Shown here: positions 34,989-44,424 of the stretch, one piece after another
Layout of the letters: each line of letters opens with the position of its first letter
How positions within the stretch are numbered: position 1 is the stretch's first letter
Source: JADGQM01 sp964441945
GTDB taxonomy: Bacteria > Desulfobacterota > Syntrophobacteria > Syntrophobacterales > Syntrophobacteraceae
Reading direction: 5' to 3'
NCBI GenBank assembly: GCA_964441945.1
Contig: CAYTWB010000001.1
Coordinates: 1-64,000, forward strand
Length of the DNA: 64,000 nucleotides
Position numbers and translations under genes: made by a program
Notes under the pieces: generated by a model
The model's database searches: none
Told to the model about the DNA's origin: nothing
What the model saw: the letters and a program-made list of their open reading frames with translations, nothing else

Positions 34989-36115
34989 GTCAAGAGAAGC
35001 GAAGAATAGCGGTTATCATTCCGAAATACGGTTTGGTCGGCGGTGCTGAAAAGTGCGTTCAAGAAATGACCGAACGGATTGCCTTGAATCCTCGCTATGA
35101 AATCCATGTCCTGGCAAACCGATGGATTCGGCAATCAGACCGGATCATCTTCCATAGAATACCCATCGCTGCTTTCCCGAGGTATCTGAGACCGATAAGC
35201 TTCGCCTGGTTTGTGAAGCGAAAGACGGAAACCATGGGTTTCGATCTGGTGCATTCCCATGAGCGGGTTTTTCGCGCCGATGTGATAACCCTGCACGGAA
35301 TGCCTCACAGGGCCTGGATCAAACAGATACGGAAGAAGCGGATGAGTCTTTTTGACCATGCGACAGCCTGGGTGGAAACGTGCATGGTCAAGGGCGGGCG
35401 GTGGCGCACCATTCTGCCCGTTTCACATTTGACAAGAGACCAATATCTGCAGGAGTTTTCCATTGATGCAGAAAAGATGCAGGTGATTCACCCGGGCGTT
35501 TCCGTCGAAAAGTTCACCAGGGATTGCCTTGACGCTCGCAAGCAGACACGCCGCCAATGCGGGATTGACGAAGACGATACCGTGGTCCTGTTTGTTGGGA
35601 TGAATTTCGAGATCAAGGGATTGGACAAGTTGATGTCCGCTGTCTCCATGGTGAAATCAATGCGTCCTTCCGAAAAGATCAAGCTGCTTGTCGTCGGCAA
35701 GGGCAATACCAGGAAATACAGTGCCCTCTCTCACAAACTGGGGCTGGAAAACGACATCATTTTCGCGGGAGTGGTGCATGACGGCATTGAGAACGTCTAC
35801 AACGCCTCTGATCTCTTTTCCATGCTCTCCAGGTTCGACACCTTTGGACTCACGGTTCTGGAAGCCATGGCCGCATCGCTGCCGGTCATCGTCAGCAGAA
35901 ATGTCGGAGCGAGAGATCTCGTAGAAGAGGGCAAAAACGGGTTCGTTGTGGATCGGGAGGACATCCCGGCCATTGCATCGAGAATCATTCTGCTCCTCAA
36001 CCGCAAAGAGCGCGAAAAATTCGCCCGGGCAACCCTCACGACCGCCATGCAGAACAGCTGGAACGCCATGGCGGAAAGGGTATCCCAGGTCTATGAATCG
36101 TTGCTGCCGGGATAA
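34985..36115 (+). CDS. GT4 glycosyltransferase (WaaG-like)
   Basis: A 376-aa GT-B retaining glycosyltransferase. Seen: KYGLVGGAEKCVQEMTERI at the N-terminus, VLFVGMNFEIKGLDKLMSAV opening the donor domain, LLVVGKGNTRKYSAL, and FGLTVLEAMAASLPVIVS, the GT4 E-x7-E region. The length and motif order resemble LPS glucosyltransferase WaaG (374 aa), and the position after the heptosyltransferases fits addition of the first outer-core hexose. The specific sugar is inference. Confidence 0.88.
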   Translation: MSQEKRRIAVIIPKYGLVGGAEKCVQEMTERIALNPRYEIHVLANRWIRQSDRIIFHRIPIAAFPRYLRPISFAWFVKRKTETMGFDLVHSHERVFRADVITLHGMPHRAWIKQIRKKRMSLFDHATAWVETCMVKGGRWRTILPVSHLTRDQYLQEFSIDAEKMQVIHPGVSVEKFTRDCLDARKQTRRQCGIDEDDTVVLFVGMNFEIKGLDKLMSAVSMVKSMRPSEKIKLLVVGKGNTRKYSALSHKLGLENDIIFAGVVHDGIENVYNASDLFSMLSRFDTFGLTVLEAMAASLPVIVSRNVGARDLVEEGKNGFVVDREDIPAIASRIILLLNRKEREKFARATLTTAMQNSWNAMAERVSQVYESLLPG

Positions 36116-36141
36116 TCATAATTGGAAACGATGTACTCTCA

Positions 36142-37704
36142 ATGATTCTTGAAAGCATCTCGAAACAAGCGTGGGCTGTCTTCCTGGTCGGATTTGTGAC
36201 CCGGGTGATCGCCTGGTGTAATACTTCCGTGATCAACCCGGACGGAGCACTCTTTATCCATCAGGCGCGTGCAATCTACTACGGTCAGACGGACACCCTG
36301 TTTTGTGCGCTCAATGACCTGTCCAATCTTCCTGTTTTGATTGCCGGCAGCTACTGGATTTTCCACGACTGGGTCCTTGCCGCCCGGTTCATCTCATTTG
36401 CCTTTGGGTTCGGCACTCTGGTCCCTGTCTACTATCTTTTGAAGCACCTTTTCGATGACGAAATCAGTGTGCTCGGCACTTTGGTTCTTGCCGTGATGCC
36501 GGTATTTGTGGGTTCCAGCGTGGACATCATCAGAGACCCGATATCCTGGTTTTTCATTGCAGCCGGTCTCTGTCTCTTCATAGCCAGTCTGGAAGAGAAC
36601 CGGGCTTCTCTTTTTGCCTTGAGCTGCGTCTGTTTCATGATGGCCTCCTGGGCCAGGATTGAAGCTTCCCTGCTAATCGTTTTCTCACTACTCTACCTGG
36701 GGGCGATCAAACAGGAAATGAAGGTCAAGAAGATTTTGGCATTTCTAATGCCCATTATAGGACTCCTGCTGCTGTTTTTTATGACCTACTTTCTATCCAG
36801 AAGTTATTTATCAACCGATATCTCCTTAATATCGACCATCACATCCAAGTTTACATCGCCATTATCTCAATATCACAATATACAGAATAAGCTTTCTGAA
36901 ATAGCCGGGATCAATCGATATGATACTTTTGGCTATTTTGTAAGCGAAATCAAAAAGAATGTGTGGTTGATCGCCTTGGGAAGCTTATTGAACCGCTGCT
37001 TAGAAGCATTTTTCTACCCGTTTTTTGCTGTTTGTATTGTGGGAATCTATTCTTCATTGAAATCGATATATTCTGACAAGAGAATGATTTATATGGCATA
37101 TATAAGCTCAATAATGTTGCTAATGCTTTATTGTCATATGTTTCGATCATGGTTTATTGATTACAGACATGTATGTTTACTGATACTTCCATGTACGCCT
37201 TTTATTGCCTTTGGAATAAAAAGCATTATAGAGTACTCTACCAGCAAGATTAGATTGCCAAGAACTGTATTGTTATGTATTGTTGCACTATGTATCATTG
37301 CTATGCCATTGTATAAAAACAGCATCAAGCGGGATTCCGACAAGCGCGTATTCCTAGATATTGGGAACTATATACGCAATATTAAACAAAATAGCAATGT
37401 TATATCCATTGCAACCTCATGCAGCACTTTTCGTGTGATTTCTTTTTACACCAATCTGGACTATCCGGGAGCACCCTGCCCCGAAGGCACAAGTAAGAAT
37501 TGCTGGGAGTTCTTCACCAACAGCCGCCAGGAATTCCTCCAGCACTTGAAAAGCGAAAAGATCGAGTATTTTCTATCAGCGGAGAAGCTATGGCCGACCG
37601 GAAGAATGGGACCTCTTCCGCCCAATGAAAGCCCGAACCTTCGTGAACTGAAACGCTGGCATCATCCTGACACCGGTGAAATGATTCTGTTCGAGGTGCT
37701 ATGA
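36142..37704 (+). CDS. Integral membrane GT39-like glycosyltransferase
   Basis: A 520-aa protein with at least eight hydrophobic segments and a conserved early acidic motif in a loop (NPDGALFIHQARAIYYGQ), as in PMT/ArnT-type enzymes that use polyprenyl-phosphate sugars in the periplasm. The C-terminal part (about 425-520) is hydrophilic. From about 36,720 to 37,480 the sequence is visibly richer in A and T than the rest of the operon, with codons such as ATA and TTA common, although the reading frame is intact. This suggests a foreign origin of part or all of the gene. O-antigen polymerase-like function is an alternative. Confidence 0.78.
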   Translation: MILESISKQAWAVFLVGFVTRVIAWCNTSVINPDGALFIHQARAIYYGQTDTLFCALNDLSNLPVLIAGSYWIFHDWVLAARFISFAFGFGTLVPVYYLLKHLFDDEISVLGTLVLAVMPVFVGSSVDIIRDPISWFFIAAGLCLFIASLEENRASLFALSCVCFMMASWARIEASLLIVFSLLYLGAIKQEMKVKKILAFLMPIIGLLLLFFMTYFLSRSYLSTDISLISTITSKFTSPLSQYHNIQNKLSEIAGINRYDTFGYFVSEIKKNVWLIALGSLLNRCLEAFFYPFFAVCIVGIYSSLKSIYSDKRMIYMAYISSIMLLMLYCHMFRSWFIDYRHVCLLILPCTPFIAFGIKSIIEYSTSKIRLPRTVLLCIVALCIIAMPLYKNSIKRDSDKRVFLDIGNYIRNIKQNSNVISIATSCSTFRVISFYTNLDYPGAPCPEGTSKNCWEFFTNSRQEFLQHLKSEKIEYFLSAEKLWPTGRMGPLPPNESPNLRELKRWHHPDTGEMILFEVL

Positions 37705-38453
37705 AGACAACCGCGAGCATATCCGTCATTCTCACGGCATGGAACAGGCCTCAATATCTGGCCGAGCAGGTCCGCGCCGTTTTATCGCAGACCGTAAAAC
37801 CTCTCGAAGTAGTGCTCTGGTACAACAAGCCAACGAGGAGATACGGGCTCTTCAGTCGAAAACAGCTATTGTCTTTTGAACATTCAGACCGGGTGAAGAA
37901 GATCGTCTGTGATCACAATTTCGGCATCATGCCAAGGTTTTCCCTGGCCCCATGCCTGGATGGCGAATATATCTGTATTTTCGATGACGATACGATCCCG
38001 GGTGAACGCTGGTTTCAGAACTGCCTGGAACATATTGAAAAGGAAAACTGCCTGTTGGGAACCATAGGGCTCAGATTGCTCTCCGCGGACGACTATCCAG
38101 TCAAAACAGAGAAACCTAGAATGGGATGGGAGGCGGGAAACGAACAGCTTGAATTGGTTGATTTTGTAGGCCATTCCTGGTTCTTCAGAAGATCGTGGGC
38201 CAGGTTTTTCTGGCTTGAGGAGCCCCTGATCAAGACATTTGGAGAAGATATCCACTTTTGCGCACTGCTGAAAAAGCATGGTATTCGTTCGGCATGCCCA
38301 CCCCATCCCAAATCGGACCGGTCGCTTTGGGGTTCTCTCCATCCTGAACGAGGAATCGACCGTGTGGCGATCAGCTCCAAGGATCGCGGCCGGGATTACT
38401 ACAACGTTGTTTGTCATGAAATATCCAAAGGCTTCAAACCGATGCTGTTGTGA
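37701..38453 (+). CDS. GT2 family glycosyltransferase
   Basis: A 250-aa GT-A enzyme. It starts SISVILTAWNRPQYLAEQVRAVL and carries the nucleotide-sugar/metal site in CIFDDDTIPG (DxD-type motif at about residue 95) and a later FGEDIHFCALLKKHG. Acceptor and sugar are unknown. The ATGA overlap with the membrane glycosyltransferase suggests coupled expression. Confidence 0.85.
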   Translation: MKTTASISVILTAWNRPQYLAEQVRAVLSQTVKPLEVVLWYNKPTRRYGLFSRKQLLSFEHSDRVKKIVCDHNFGIMPRFSLAPCLDGEYICIFDDDTIPGERWFQNCLEHIEKENCLLGTIGLRLLSADDYPVKTEKPRMGWEAGNEQLELVDFVGHSWFFRRSWARFFWLEEPLIKTFGEDIHFCALLKKHGIRSACPPHPKSDRSLWGSLHPERGIDRVAISSKDRGRDYYNVVCHEISKGFKPMLL

Positions 38454-38469
38454 AGCAGGCGTGTAAAGC

Positions 38470-39588
38470 ATGATTCGAGTACTCTCCATATTTGGGACTC
38501 GTCCTGAAGCCATAAAAATGGCACCTGTTGTCAAGGAGCTCAACAGGCATCCGGATCGCATCACGAACCGGATCTGTGTTACTGCACAGCATCGCGAGAT
38601 GCTGGACCAGGTCCTCGATCTGTTCGATCTAAAGCCCGACTATGACTTGAATCTTATGCATCCCAATCAGACCCTTTCGGAACTTACAGCCAGGGTACTG
38701 CTGGGACTGGAACCCCTGCTTGCGGAAGTCCGGCCGGATTGGGTTTTAGTTCAAGGTGACACCACAACGGTCATGGCGGCAAGCTTCGTGGCCTACTATC
38801 ATCAGATCAAGATCGGACACATTGAAGCAGGATTGCGTACCGGGAGCAAGTATCAACCCTATCCGGAAGAGATCAACCGCAGGGTGACGGATGTTCTGGC
38901 CGATGCCTACTTTGCCCCCACCGAAACAAGCAGGATGAACCTGTTGAGAGAGGGGGTACCGGCCGAGCGGATCATACTGACCGGCAACACGGTGATCGAT
39001 GCGCTGAATGAAATTGGATCGCTGCCTTATGACCGGCAAGGGGGTGCCTTGAGCGAGGTCCCGCGGGACAGGCGCCTGATTCTGGTAACGGCTCATCGCC
39101 GGGAGAGCTTTGGAGGTCCCTTCGAGGAGCTGTGTTGCGCCCTGCGCCGGATCGCGCTCACCTATCCGGATACGGTGCACCTGGTCTACCCGGTCCATCT
39201 CAACCCGAATGTGCAAAAGCCGGTGAGGGAGATTCTCAGTGGCCTGCCCAATGTCAGCCTGATGGAGCCCCTGCAATATCTCCCCTTTGTTCAGATTATG
39301 AAGGCATCGACATTGATTCTGACGGACTCTGGAGGAATTCAGGAGGAAGCCCCCAGCTTCGGGGTTCCGGTCCTGGTGATGCGCGACCGGACCGAGCGTC
39401 CCGAAGGGATCGCGGCGGGCGTGGCACGACTGGTCGGAACAGCCGAAGAGACTATAGTTTCGGAAGCCTGCCGCCTTTTGGATGACCCCGCGGCTCATCG
39501 AGCCATGGTCGACTCAGTGAATCCTTATGGTGACGGCCATGCAGCCGAATATATCGTGAAAGCCATTTTGGACTGGAAAGCGGGATGA
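38470..39588 (+). CDS. wecB: UDP-N-acetylglucosamine 2-epimerase (non-hydrolysing)
   Basis: A 372-aa cytoplasmic enzyme interconverting UDP-GlcNAc and UDP-ManNAc. The N-terminal block FGTRPEAIKMAPVVKEL and VQGDTTTVMAASF are the classical WecB forms, and HIEAGLRTGSKYQPYPEE and TDSGGIQEEAPSFG complete the active site. Length equals E. coli WecB (376 aa). A second 2-epimerase at 47,532-48,632 has different signatures and is probably WbpI-type. It overlaps the next gene by 4 nt. Confidence 0.94.
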   Translation: MIRVLSIFGTRPEAIKMAPVVKELNRHPDRITNRICVTAQHREMLDQVLDLFDLKPDYDLNLMHPNQTLSELTARVLLGLEPLLAEVRPDWVLVQGDTTTVMAASFVAYYHQIKIGHIEAGLRTGSKYQPYPEEINRRVTDVLADAYFAPTETSRMNLLREGVPAERIILTGNTVIDALNEIGSLPYDRQGGALSEVPRDRRLILVTAHRRESFGGPFEELCCALRRIALTYPDTVHLVYPVHLNPNVQKPVREILSGLPNVSLMEPLQYLPFVQIMKASTLILTDSGGIQEEAPSFGVPVLVMRDRTERPEGIAAGVARLVGTAEETIVSEACRLLDDPAAHRAMVDSVNPYGDGHAAEYIVKAILDWKAG

Positions 39589-40385
39589 GATTGGGCGATC
39601 AATCCGGCCATGACACAATCGAAAGACCATCCCTTAGCGTGGCAGTCATTACCAAAAATGAGGCGGATCGAATCCCGCGCTTGCTGAAAAGCGTCCGGTT
39701 CGCCAATGAGGTCCTGGTCATCGACTCCGGAAGCATGGACAATACTCAAACCATTTGTCGCAGTTATGGAGCCACCGTGATCGAACACCCCTGGATGGGC
39801 TATGTTGCACAGAAGCAGATCGCTCTGGAAAGGGCTCGATCCGAGTGGGTGCTCAGCCTCGACTCCGATGAAGTCGTATCCGGTGCGCTTGCTGCGGAGA
39901 TTACCACGGCCATTGGCAGCGCTCCGCCGGATGTGGTCGGCTTTTCCATGCCTCGGCTCTCCTATTACCTCGGCCGATGGATCCGCCATGGCGGGTGGTA
40001 TCCGGACCGCAAGGTTCGCCTGGTGCGAAAGGGCTATGGGTCTTGGGCCGGGGTTGACCCTCACGATAAGCTGGTAGTGGACGGCCGGGTTGCCCGGCTC
40101 TCACAACCGATCCTTCACTATGTCTATCGCGATATATCCGACCAGCTGGCCACCATAGACCGCTTTTCCGACATCGCTGCCAGAGAACGGGGCGGCGCTT
40201 CGGGGCCCTATGTACTTGCCGGTCTGGCGCATGCAGCCGGGAAGTTCTTTGAATGCTATGTATGGAAAATGGGATTTATGGACGGCTGGGCTGGTCTGGT
40301 GATCGCTATGAACTCGGCCTGGTATGTGTTCTTAAAACATGCGAAGGCATGGGAAATGACCCTCGGTAAGGATGTCGGCTCATGA
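39585..40385 (+). CDS. GT2 glycosyltransferase, WaaE/KdtX-like
   Basis: A 266-aa protein with SVAVITKNEADRIPRLLKSV, VLVIDSGSMDNT and LSLDSDEVVS (DSDE metal site near residue 97), which match LPS core beta-1,4-glucosyltransferases of the WaaE/KdtX group in pattern and length (about 255-260 aa). It would add a hexose branch to the inner core. The sugar is inferred, not proven. ATGA overlaps occur at both ends. Confidence 0.86.
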   Translation: MRLGDQSGHDTIERPSLSVAVITKNEADRIPRLLKSVRFANEVLVIDSGSMDNTQTICRSYGATVIEHPWMGYVAQKQIALERARSEWVLSLDSDEVVSGALAAEITTAIGSAPPDVVGFSMPRLSYYLGRWIRHGGWYPDRKVRLVRKGYGSWAGVDPHDKLVVDGRVARLSQPILHYVYRDISDQLATIDRFSDIAARERGGASGPYVLAGLAHAAGKFFECYVWKMGFMDGWAGLVIAMNSAWYVFLKHAKAWEMTLGKDVGS

Positions 40386-41155
40386 TCCGCTACCTGCGAC
40401 TCGTTGCAAACGTCTCCAACTGGTGGCTTCATTTTGCCGCAAAGATGGGACTCACATCGGAAGACCCGCTGCTTTTCATAGCCCGCAACCGGATCCAGAT
40501 CGAGGTCCCAAGGCGATTGCATCACGAATTCAAAGAGATCTTTATGGAGGCCAGCTATACGATCGGCCTGGCTGCCAAGGTCCCCAAAGCCCCAATCATC
40601 GTGGATATCGGCGCCAACGTCGGCTTCTTTTCTCTTTTCGCAGCATCACGATTTCCCGGTGCATCCATCTTTGCCTACGAACCCGTGCCGAGGAATTTTG
40701 ATCAGTTGGTGCGAAACCGGGAACTCAATCAAAAGGCGGAAATAACCTGTGTTCCCAAGGCTGTTTACGGTTTTTCCGGGCTGGTCAATCTTGAAATTGA
40801 TCCGGCCGATACGTTCACGACGTCAGCCAGAGTGGCTGCCGTGCCCACACAGGCTTCCTCAACAATCGAGGTGCCCTGCACGGCATTGTCCGACCTGCTC
40901 GATGCTCACGGCATCGAAGCGTGTCATCTGCTGAAGATCGATTGTGAAGGGGCCGAATTCGATATCCTGTACAGTTGCCCGGAAGCTTATCTTCAACGAA
41001 TCGAACAGATGGTCATAGAGGTCCATCGAGGGGCTACGCCTGAGAGAACTATCGAACACCTGTCCCGGTTCCTGGAATCTCGATGCTTCTCCACTCGCCG
41101 TTCTCATAACATGTTGTGGGTTTGGAATGCGGGGACCTCCCAATATCGGCACTGA
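40382..41155 (+). CDS. FkbM-family SAM-dependent methyltransferase
   Basis: A 257-aa enzyme with the SAM motif IIVDIGANVGFFSLFAAS (about residues 74-90), acidic YEPVPRNFDQL after beta-2, and KIDCEGAEFDIL, the typical FkbM D-x-E-G-A-E block. Probably O-methylates a sugar of the glycan. It overlaps the preceding GT2 gene by 4 nt. Confidence 0.9.
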   Translation: MIRYLRLVANVSNWWLHFAAKMGLTSEDPLLFIARNRIQIEVPRRLHHEFKEIFMEASYTIGLAAKVPKAPIIVDIGANVGFFSLFAASRFPGASIFAYEPVPRNFDQLVRNRELNQKAEITCVPKAVYGFSGLVNLEIDPADTFTTSARVAAVPTQASSTIEVPCTALSDLLDAHGIEACHLLKIDCEGAEFDILYSCPEAYLQRIEQMVIEVHRGATPERTIEHLSRFLESRCFSTRRSHNMLWVWNAGTSQYRH

Positions 41156-41233
41156 ACAGGCAGCCATACGCAATTTTCAGACAGCCTCCAGGATAATCCG
41201 GCCGAAACATACCGCTTGAAAGGAGCAGCGGAT

Positions 41234-42151
41234 TTGGATCTTTCCATAGTGATCGTCAATTGGAACACTCGGGACCTCCTGCTGCAGTGTCTGTCATCCG
41301 TGTATGAAACCGTCCACACTCTTCGATTCGAAGTCTGGCTGGTGGACAATGCCTCATCCGATAACAGTGTGGCGGCGGCGATGGAGCGGTTCCCTCAAGT
41401 CCAGCTGATTCAGAATTCCTCCAATCTCGGGTTTGCCAAGGCCAATAACCGGGCACTCAGGCGGATTCAAGGGCGCTATGCCCTCCTGCTCAACTCGGAC
41501 GCCACGCTGACCGAAGGCGCCGTCCAGGAGCTCTTTCTATTCATGGAAAAGACCCCGGATGCGGCGATGGCCTGCGGACAGCTGTTGAATCTCGACGGCA
41601 CGAAGCAAAACTCCATTGCGAATTTTCCTTCCGCAGTTTTGCTTCTCACCAACGAGACCCTTCTTAGAATCCTTTTCCCGAAGACCTATCCAAGCAAACG
41701 CAGGCGTTATGAATCACCGGTTGAAATAGAATCCTGCATCGGGGCCTGCATGATGGTGAGAAAGTCAGCCATGGATGCCATTGGTCTCCTGGACGAGCGC
41801 TTTTTCTTCTTTTTTGAAGAAACGGACTGGGCGTATCGCATGCGAAAGGGAGGCTGGAAGGTCTTTTTTGTCCCGCATGCCCGGATTTTCCATGCCCAGG
41901 GCCGATCCGTCGGTCATAACGCCCTGAGCCGACAGCTCTACTACCGGTCCCAATACCAGTATTTCAAGAAATGGTTCCCGAAAGGATATCCCTTGATGCA
42001 TGCAGCCATCTTTCTCCGCCTCCTCATCAACATCCTGCTGACCGGGATCGGGGTTGGTCTCACGGCATGCCGCATTCCGGAGCTGAAACGACGCTTGATT
42101 GTGTACCTGAAGATCCTGACATGGCACCTCCGCGGGTGCCCGGGACCCTGA
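41234..42151 (+). CDS. GT2 rhamnosyltransferase-like (WbbL family), TTG start
   Basis: A 305-aa glycosyltransferase beginning LSIVIVNWNTRDLLLQCL, with LLLNSDATL (metal site), ESCIGACMMVRKSAMDAIG and FFFFEETDWAYRMRKGGWKV, a signature of WbbL-type rhamnosyltransferases. The frame continues to 41216, but the TTG at 41234 has AAGGAG exactly 8 nt upstream and gives the usual N-terminus. A hydrophobic C-terminal segment (LLINILLTGIGVGLTAC) may anchor it at the membrane. Confidence 0.88.
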   Translation: MDLSIVIVNWNTRDLLLQCLSSVYETVHTLRFEVWLVDNASSDNSVAAAMERFPQVQLIQNSSNLGFAKANNRALRRIQGRYALLLNSDATLTEGAVQELFLFMEKTPDAAMACGQLLNLDGTKQNSIANFPSAVLLLTNETLLRILFPKTYPSKRRRYESPVEIESCIGACMMVRKSAMDAIGLLDERFFFFFEETDWAYRMRKGGWKVFFVPHARIFHAQGRSVGHNALSRQLYYRSQYQYFKKWFPKGYPLMHAAIFLRLLINILLTGIGVGLTACRIPELKRRLIVYLKILTWHLRGCPGP

Positions 42152-42212
42152 TCTGAATATTCTCCCGGCTCAGGTCATCCGTAGCGATGGAATTGTCAAG
42201 GGACTATGCGCG

Positions 42213-42944
42213 ATGAACATTGCTCATTTCAATCATGATACCGTTCAGTACTTTGATAAATATACACCTGAATACGATGAATCCCGGTATAGCTTTATTA
42301 TTGACCGTATCAACAAGCTCAAAACCGGGACATCTTCTCTGCTGGACGTCGGCTGTGGTACGGGAAACATATTGGCAATGATCCGGCGAGAGTGCGGCAT
42401 CACCGACCTGCATGGAATGGATTGCAGTTCAAGCTATCTTGATCAGGCAAGGTCACATCTGGATTGCCGTATACACCTTGGATCAGTCCTTGACAGGCCT
42501 TTTCTTCAATCTCTCAACAAACGCTTTTCTTTTGTTATACTAGGCGCTGTGCTGCACCATCTCGTCGGGAACACACGAAAGGCATCGAGACTTCTTGCGC
42601 TGCATGCCATTGCGAACTGCCTCGATATCCTCGACACGGATGGATATCTCTTCGTTCACGAACCCACCTTTACCCCGGCTGTTATTATGGACCTTGTCTT
42701 CCACATAAAGAGAATCGTGACAAGGACCACAGACAACAGGGTTTCTATTTTCGGCAACACATGGAACAACCTGGGTGCTCCAGTCGTCTCTTACTACTCA
42801 AAAGACGAACTGTGCCGCATGGTCAATCTTTGGAAGGGAGAAATCCTTGAGGCACATCAAAACCCCACCAGACTGCCGCTTATTTTCAAGATTGGGCTTA
42901 TCAGAAAGAGTGACACTACCATTGTAGTCAAGAAGAGGTCGTAG
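42213..42944 (+). CDS. Class I SAM-dependent methyltransferase
   Basis: A 243-aa methyltransferase with motif I LLDVGCGTGNILAMI, acidic post-I MDCSSSYLDQA and motif with FVILGAVLHHLV. The C-terminal half (VIMDLVFHIKRIVTR, VVSYYSKDELCRM) gives no clear target. It closes the plus-strand operon and converges on the sugar transferase, with only 27 bases between them. Base composition is more AT-rich than its neighbours. AAGGGA lies 9 nt before ATG. Confidence 0.86.
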   Translation: MNIAHFNHDTVQYFDKYTPEYDESRYSFIIDRINKLKTGTSSLLDVGCGTGNILAMIRRECGITDLHGMDCSSSYLDQARSHLDCRIHLGSVLDRPFLQSLNKRFSFVILGAVLHHLVGNTRKASRLLALHAIANCLDILDTDGYLFVHEPTFTPAVIMDLVFHIKRIVTRTTDNRVSIFGNTWNNLGAPVVSYYSKDELCRMVNLWKGEILEAHQNPTRLPLIFKIGLIRKSDTTIVVKKRS

Positions 42945-42971
42945 GCTTTTAGCCCGTATCGACTCGACTCA

Positions 42972-44369
42972 TCAGGTACCGCTATAGGATATGATCTTCC
43001 AGAAGGTTCGCAGGATGATCTTGAGGTCGAGCAATGGAGAGCGATTCTTGATATAGTAGAGGTCATACTGCAGCTTGACCAGGTTCTCCTCCATGTTTCC
43101 GCCGTAACGGAACTTGATCTGGGCCCAGCCGGTGATGCCCGGTTTGACGGCCAATCGTACGCTGTAGAAAGGAATCTTCTCCTCCAACTCGGGAAGAAAT
43201 TCCGGTCTTTCAGGGCGAGGTCCGATCAGATGAAGGTCCCCGCGAAGGATGTTGATGACTTGCGGCAGCTCATCCAGGCGCATCCGCCGCATGACCCTCC
43301 CAACTCGAGTGATTCGTATGTCATCATTGCTCGCATATTGAGGCCCATTCTTCCGCTCTGCGTCAACCACCATCGATCTGAACTTGATCAGTCTGAACAG
43401 CCTCCCCCCCTGCCCCATTCTGGTCTGGACGTAGAAAACGGGGCCCGGTGAATCGAACTTGATCAGCGCTGCCATCAAGGGCCCAAACAGCAGGAAGAAG
43501 ATCCCTCCGAGAAGACAGAAAAGATAGTCCACCAACAACACACAAATCCGATAGGAAAGGGAGATTTGTCCGCCGGCCAGGTCCGTGGGCAGCAGCCAGT
43601 CCTTGGCGACATGCTGAACCGGCACACGTTCCATCAAGGCTTCATATAAGGTCGGCATGGGTATGATCGGAATACCGGAAGAACGGCAGTTCAACAGAGT
43701 CTTGAACGTCTCTGCGCGCAACTGGTGGGTGATTGAATAAACTATGGCATTGACCTGATGCTGTTGTGCGATCTCCGGCGTGTTCTTTATCGGGCCGAGC
43801 ACCGGAAAACCCAACACCTTAGACCTCTGTTTATCGAGATCGTCATCCACGAACCCGATAATCTCAAAATCGGCCAGCTTTTCATCGAGCATTGCCTGCA
43901 CAAGGAATCGACCCGCCCACCCGGCACCAACAATCAAGAGCCTCTGCTGGAATACGTTGCTCGCTATGGAGGGAGCACATTTCAGACGCCATAGCAATCC
44001 AAAGGCGAACGCGACCACAACGAAATAGAGGACCGGCACACGAGGGAGAACATCCCTCGGGGCCAGGAAGAAGAGCAGCAGATAGACGGCCAGACTGCCG
44101 AGGGATACCCCGATGAAGGTTTCCGTCACCCGGTTCGTTTTGGTTGTCAGGCCCGGAGCATAAAGATCGAAGGACCACATCAGCAGGATCCACAAAATGG
44201 AAGCAAAAGGAATGTAGACCCCAAATGTCACCAGGTCGCCAAGGAAGGGCTCATCCCTGGTGAAGCTCCAGAGGCATAGAGACAGGAATCCCGCCAGGCA
44301 GGCCACGAGAAAATCCCCCAGGCAGAGAATAGCTTTGCGTTCCTTGGGTGTTGGATTGAGCTTTTGCAC
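42972..44369 (-). CDS. Undecaprenyl-phosphate hexose-1-phosphate transferase (initiating enzyme)
   Basis: A 465-aa polyprenyl glycosylphosphotransferase that starts a repeat unit by moving a sugar-1-phosphate onto undecaprenyl phosphate. Four hydrophobic N-terminal helices (about 15-115), a CoA-binding-like domain (about 140-260, LLIVGAGWAGRFLVQAM), a fifth membrane helix (about 280-300) and the catalytic C-terminus with LIKFRSMVVDAE, RMRLDELPQ, LIGPRPERPEF and VKPGITGWAQI make a complete WbaP/WcaJ-type protein. The start is GTG with a poor ribosome site. It is the last gene of the minus-strand cluster. Confidence 0.93.
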   Translation of the reverse strand: MQKLNPTPKERKAILCLGDFLVACLAGFLSLCLWSFTRDEPFLGDLVTFGVYIPFASILWILLMWSFDLYAPGLTTKTNRVTETFIGVSLGSLAVYLLLFFLAPRDVLPRVPVLYFVVVAFAFGLLWRLKCAPSIASNVFQQRLLIVGAGWAGRFLVQAMLDEKLADFEIIGFVDDDLDKQRSKVLGFPVLGPIKNTPEIAQQHQVNAIVYSITHQLRAETFKTLLNCRSSGIPIIPMPTLYEALMERVPVQHVAKDWLLPTDLAGGQISLSYRICVLLVDYLFCLLGGIFFLLFGPLMAALIKFDSPGPVFYVQTRMGQGGRLFRLIKFRSMVVDAERKNGPQYASNDDIRITRVGRVMRRMRLDELPQVINILRGDLHLIGPRPERPEFLPELEEKIPFYSVRLAVKPGITGWAQIKFRYGGNMEENLVKLQYDLYYIKNRSPLLDLKIILRTFWKIISYSGT

Positions 44370-44424
44370 TGCTTTCAGCTTGTCACGAACTTCTCAGCGC
44401 CGAAGGAGACCTTCTCTTCCATCG

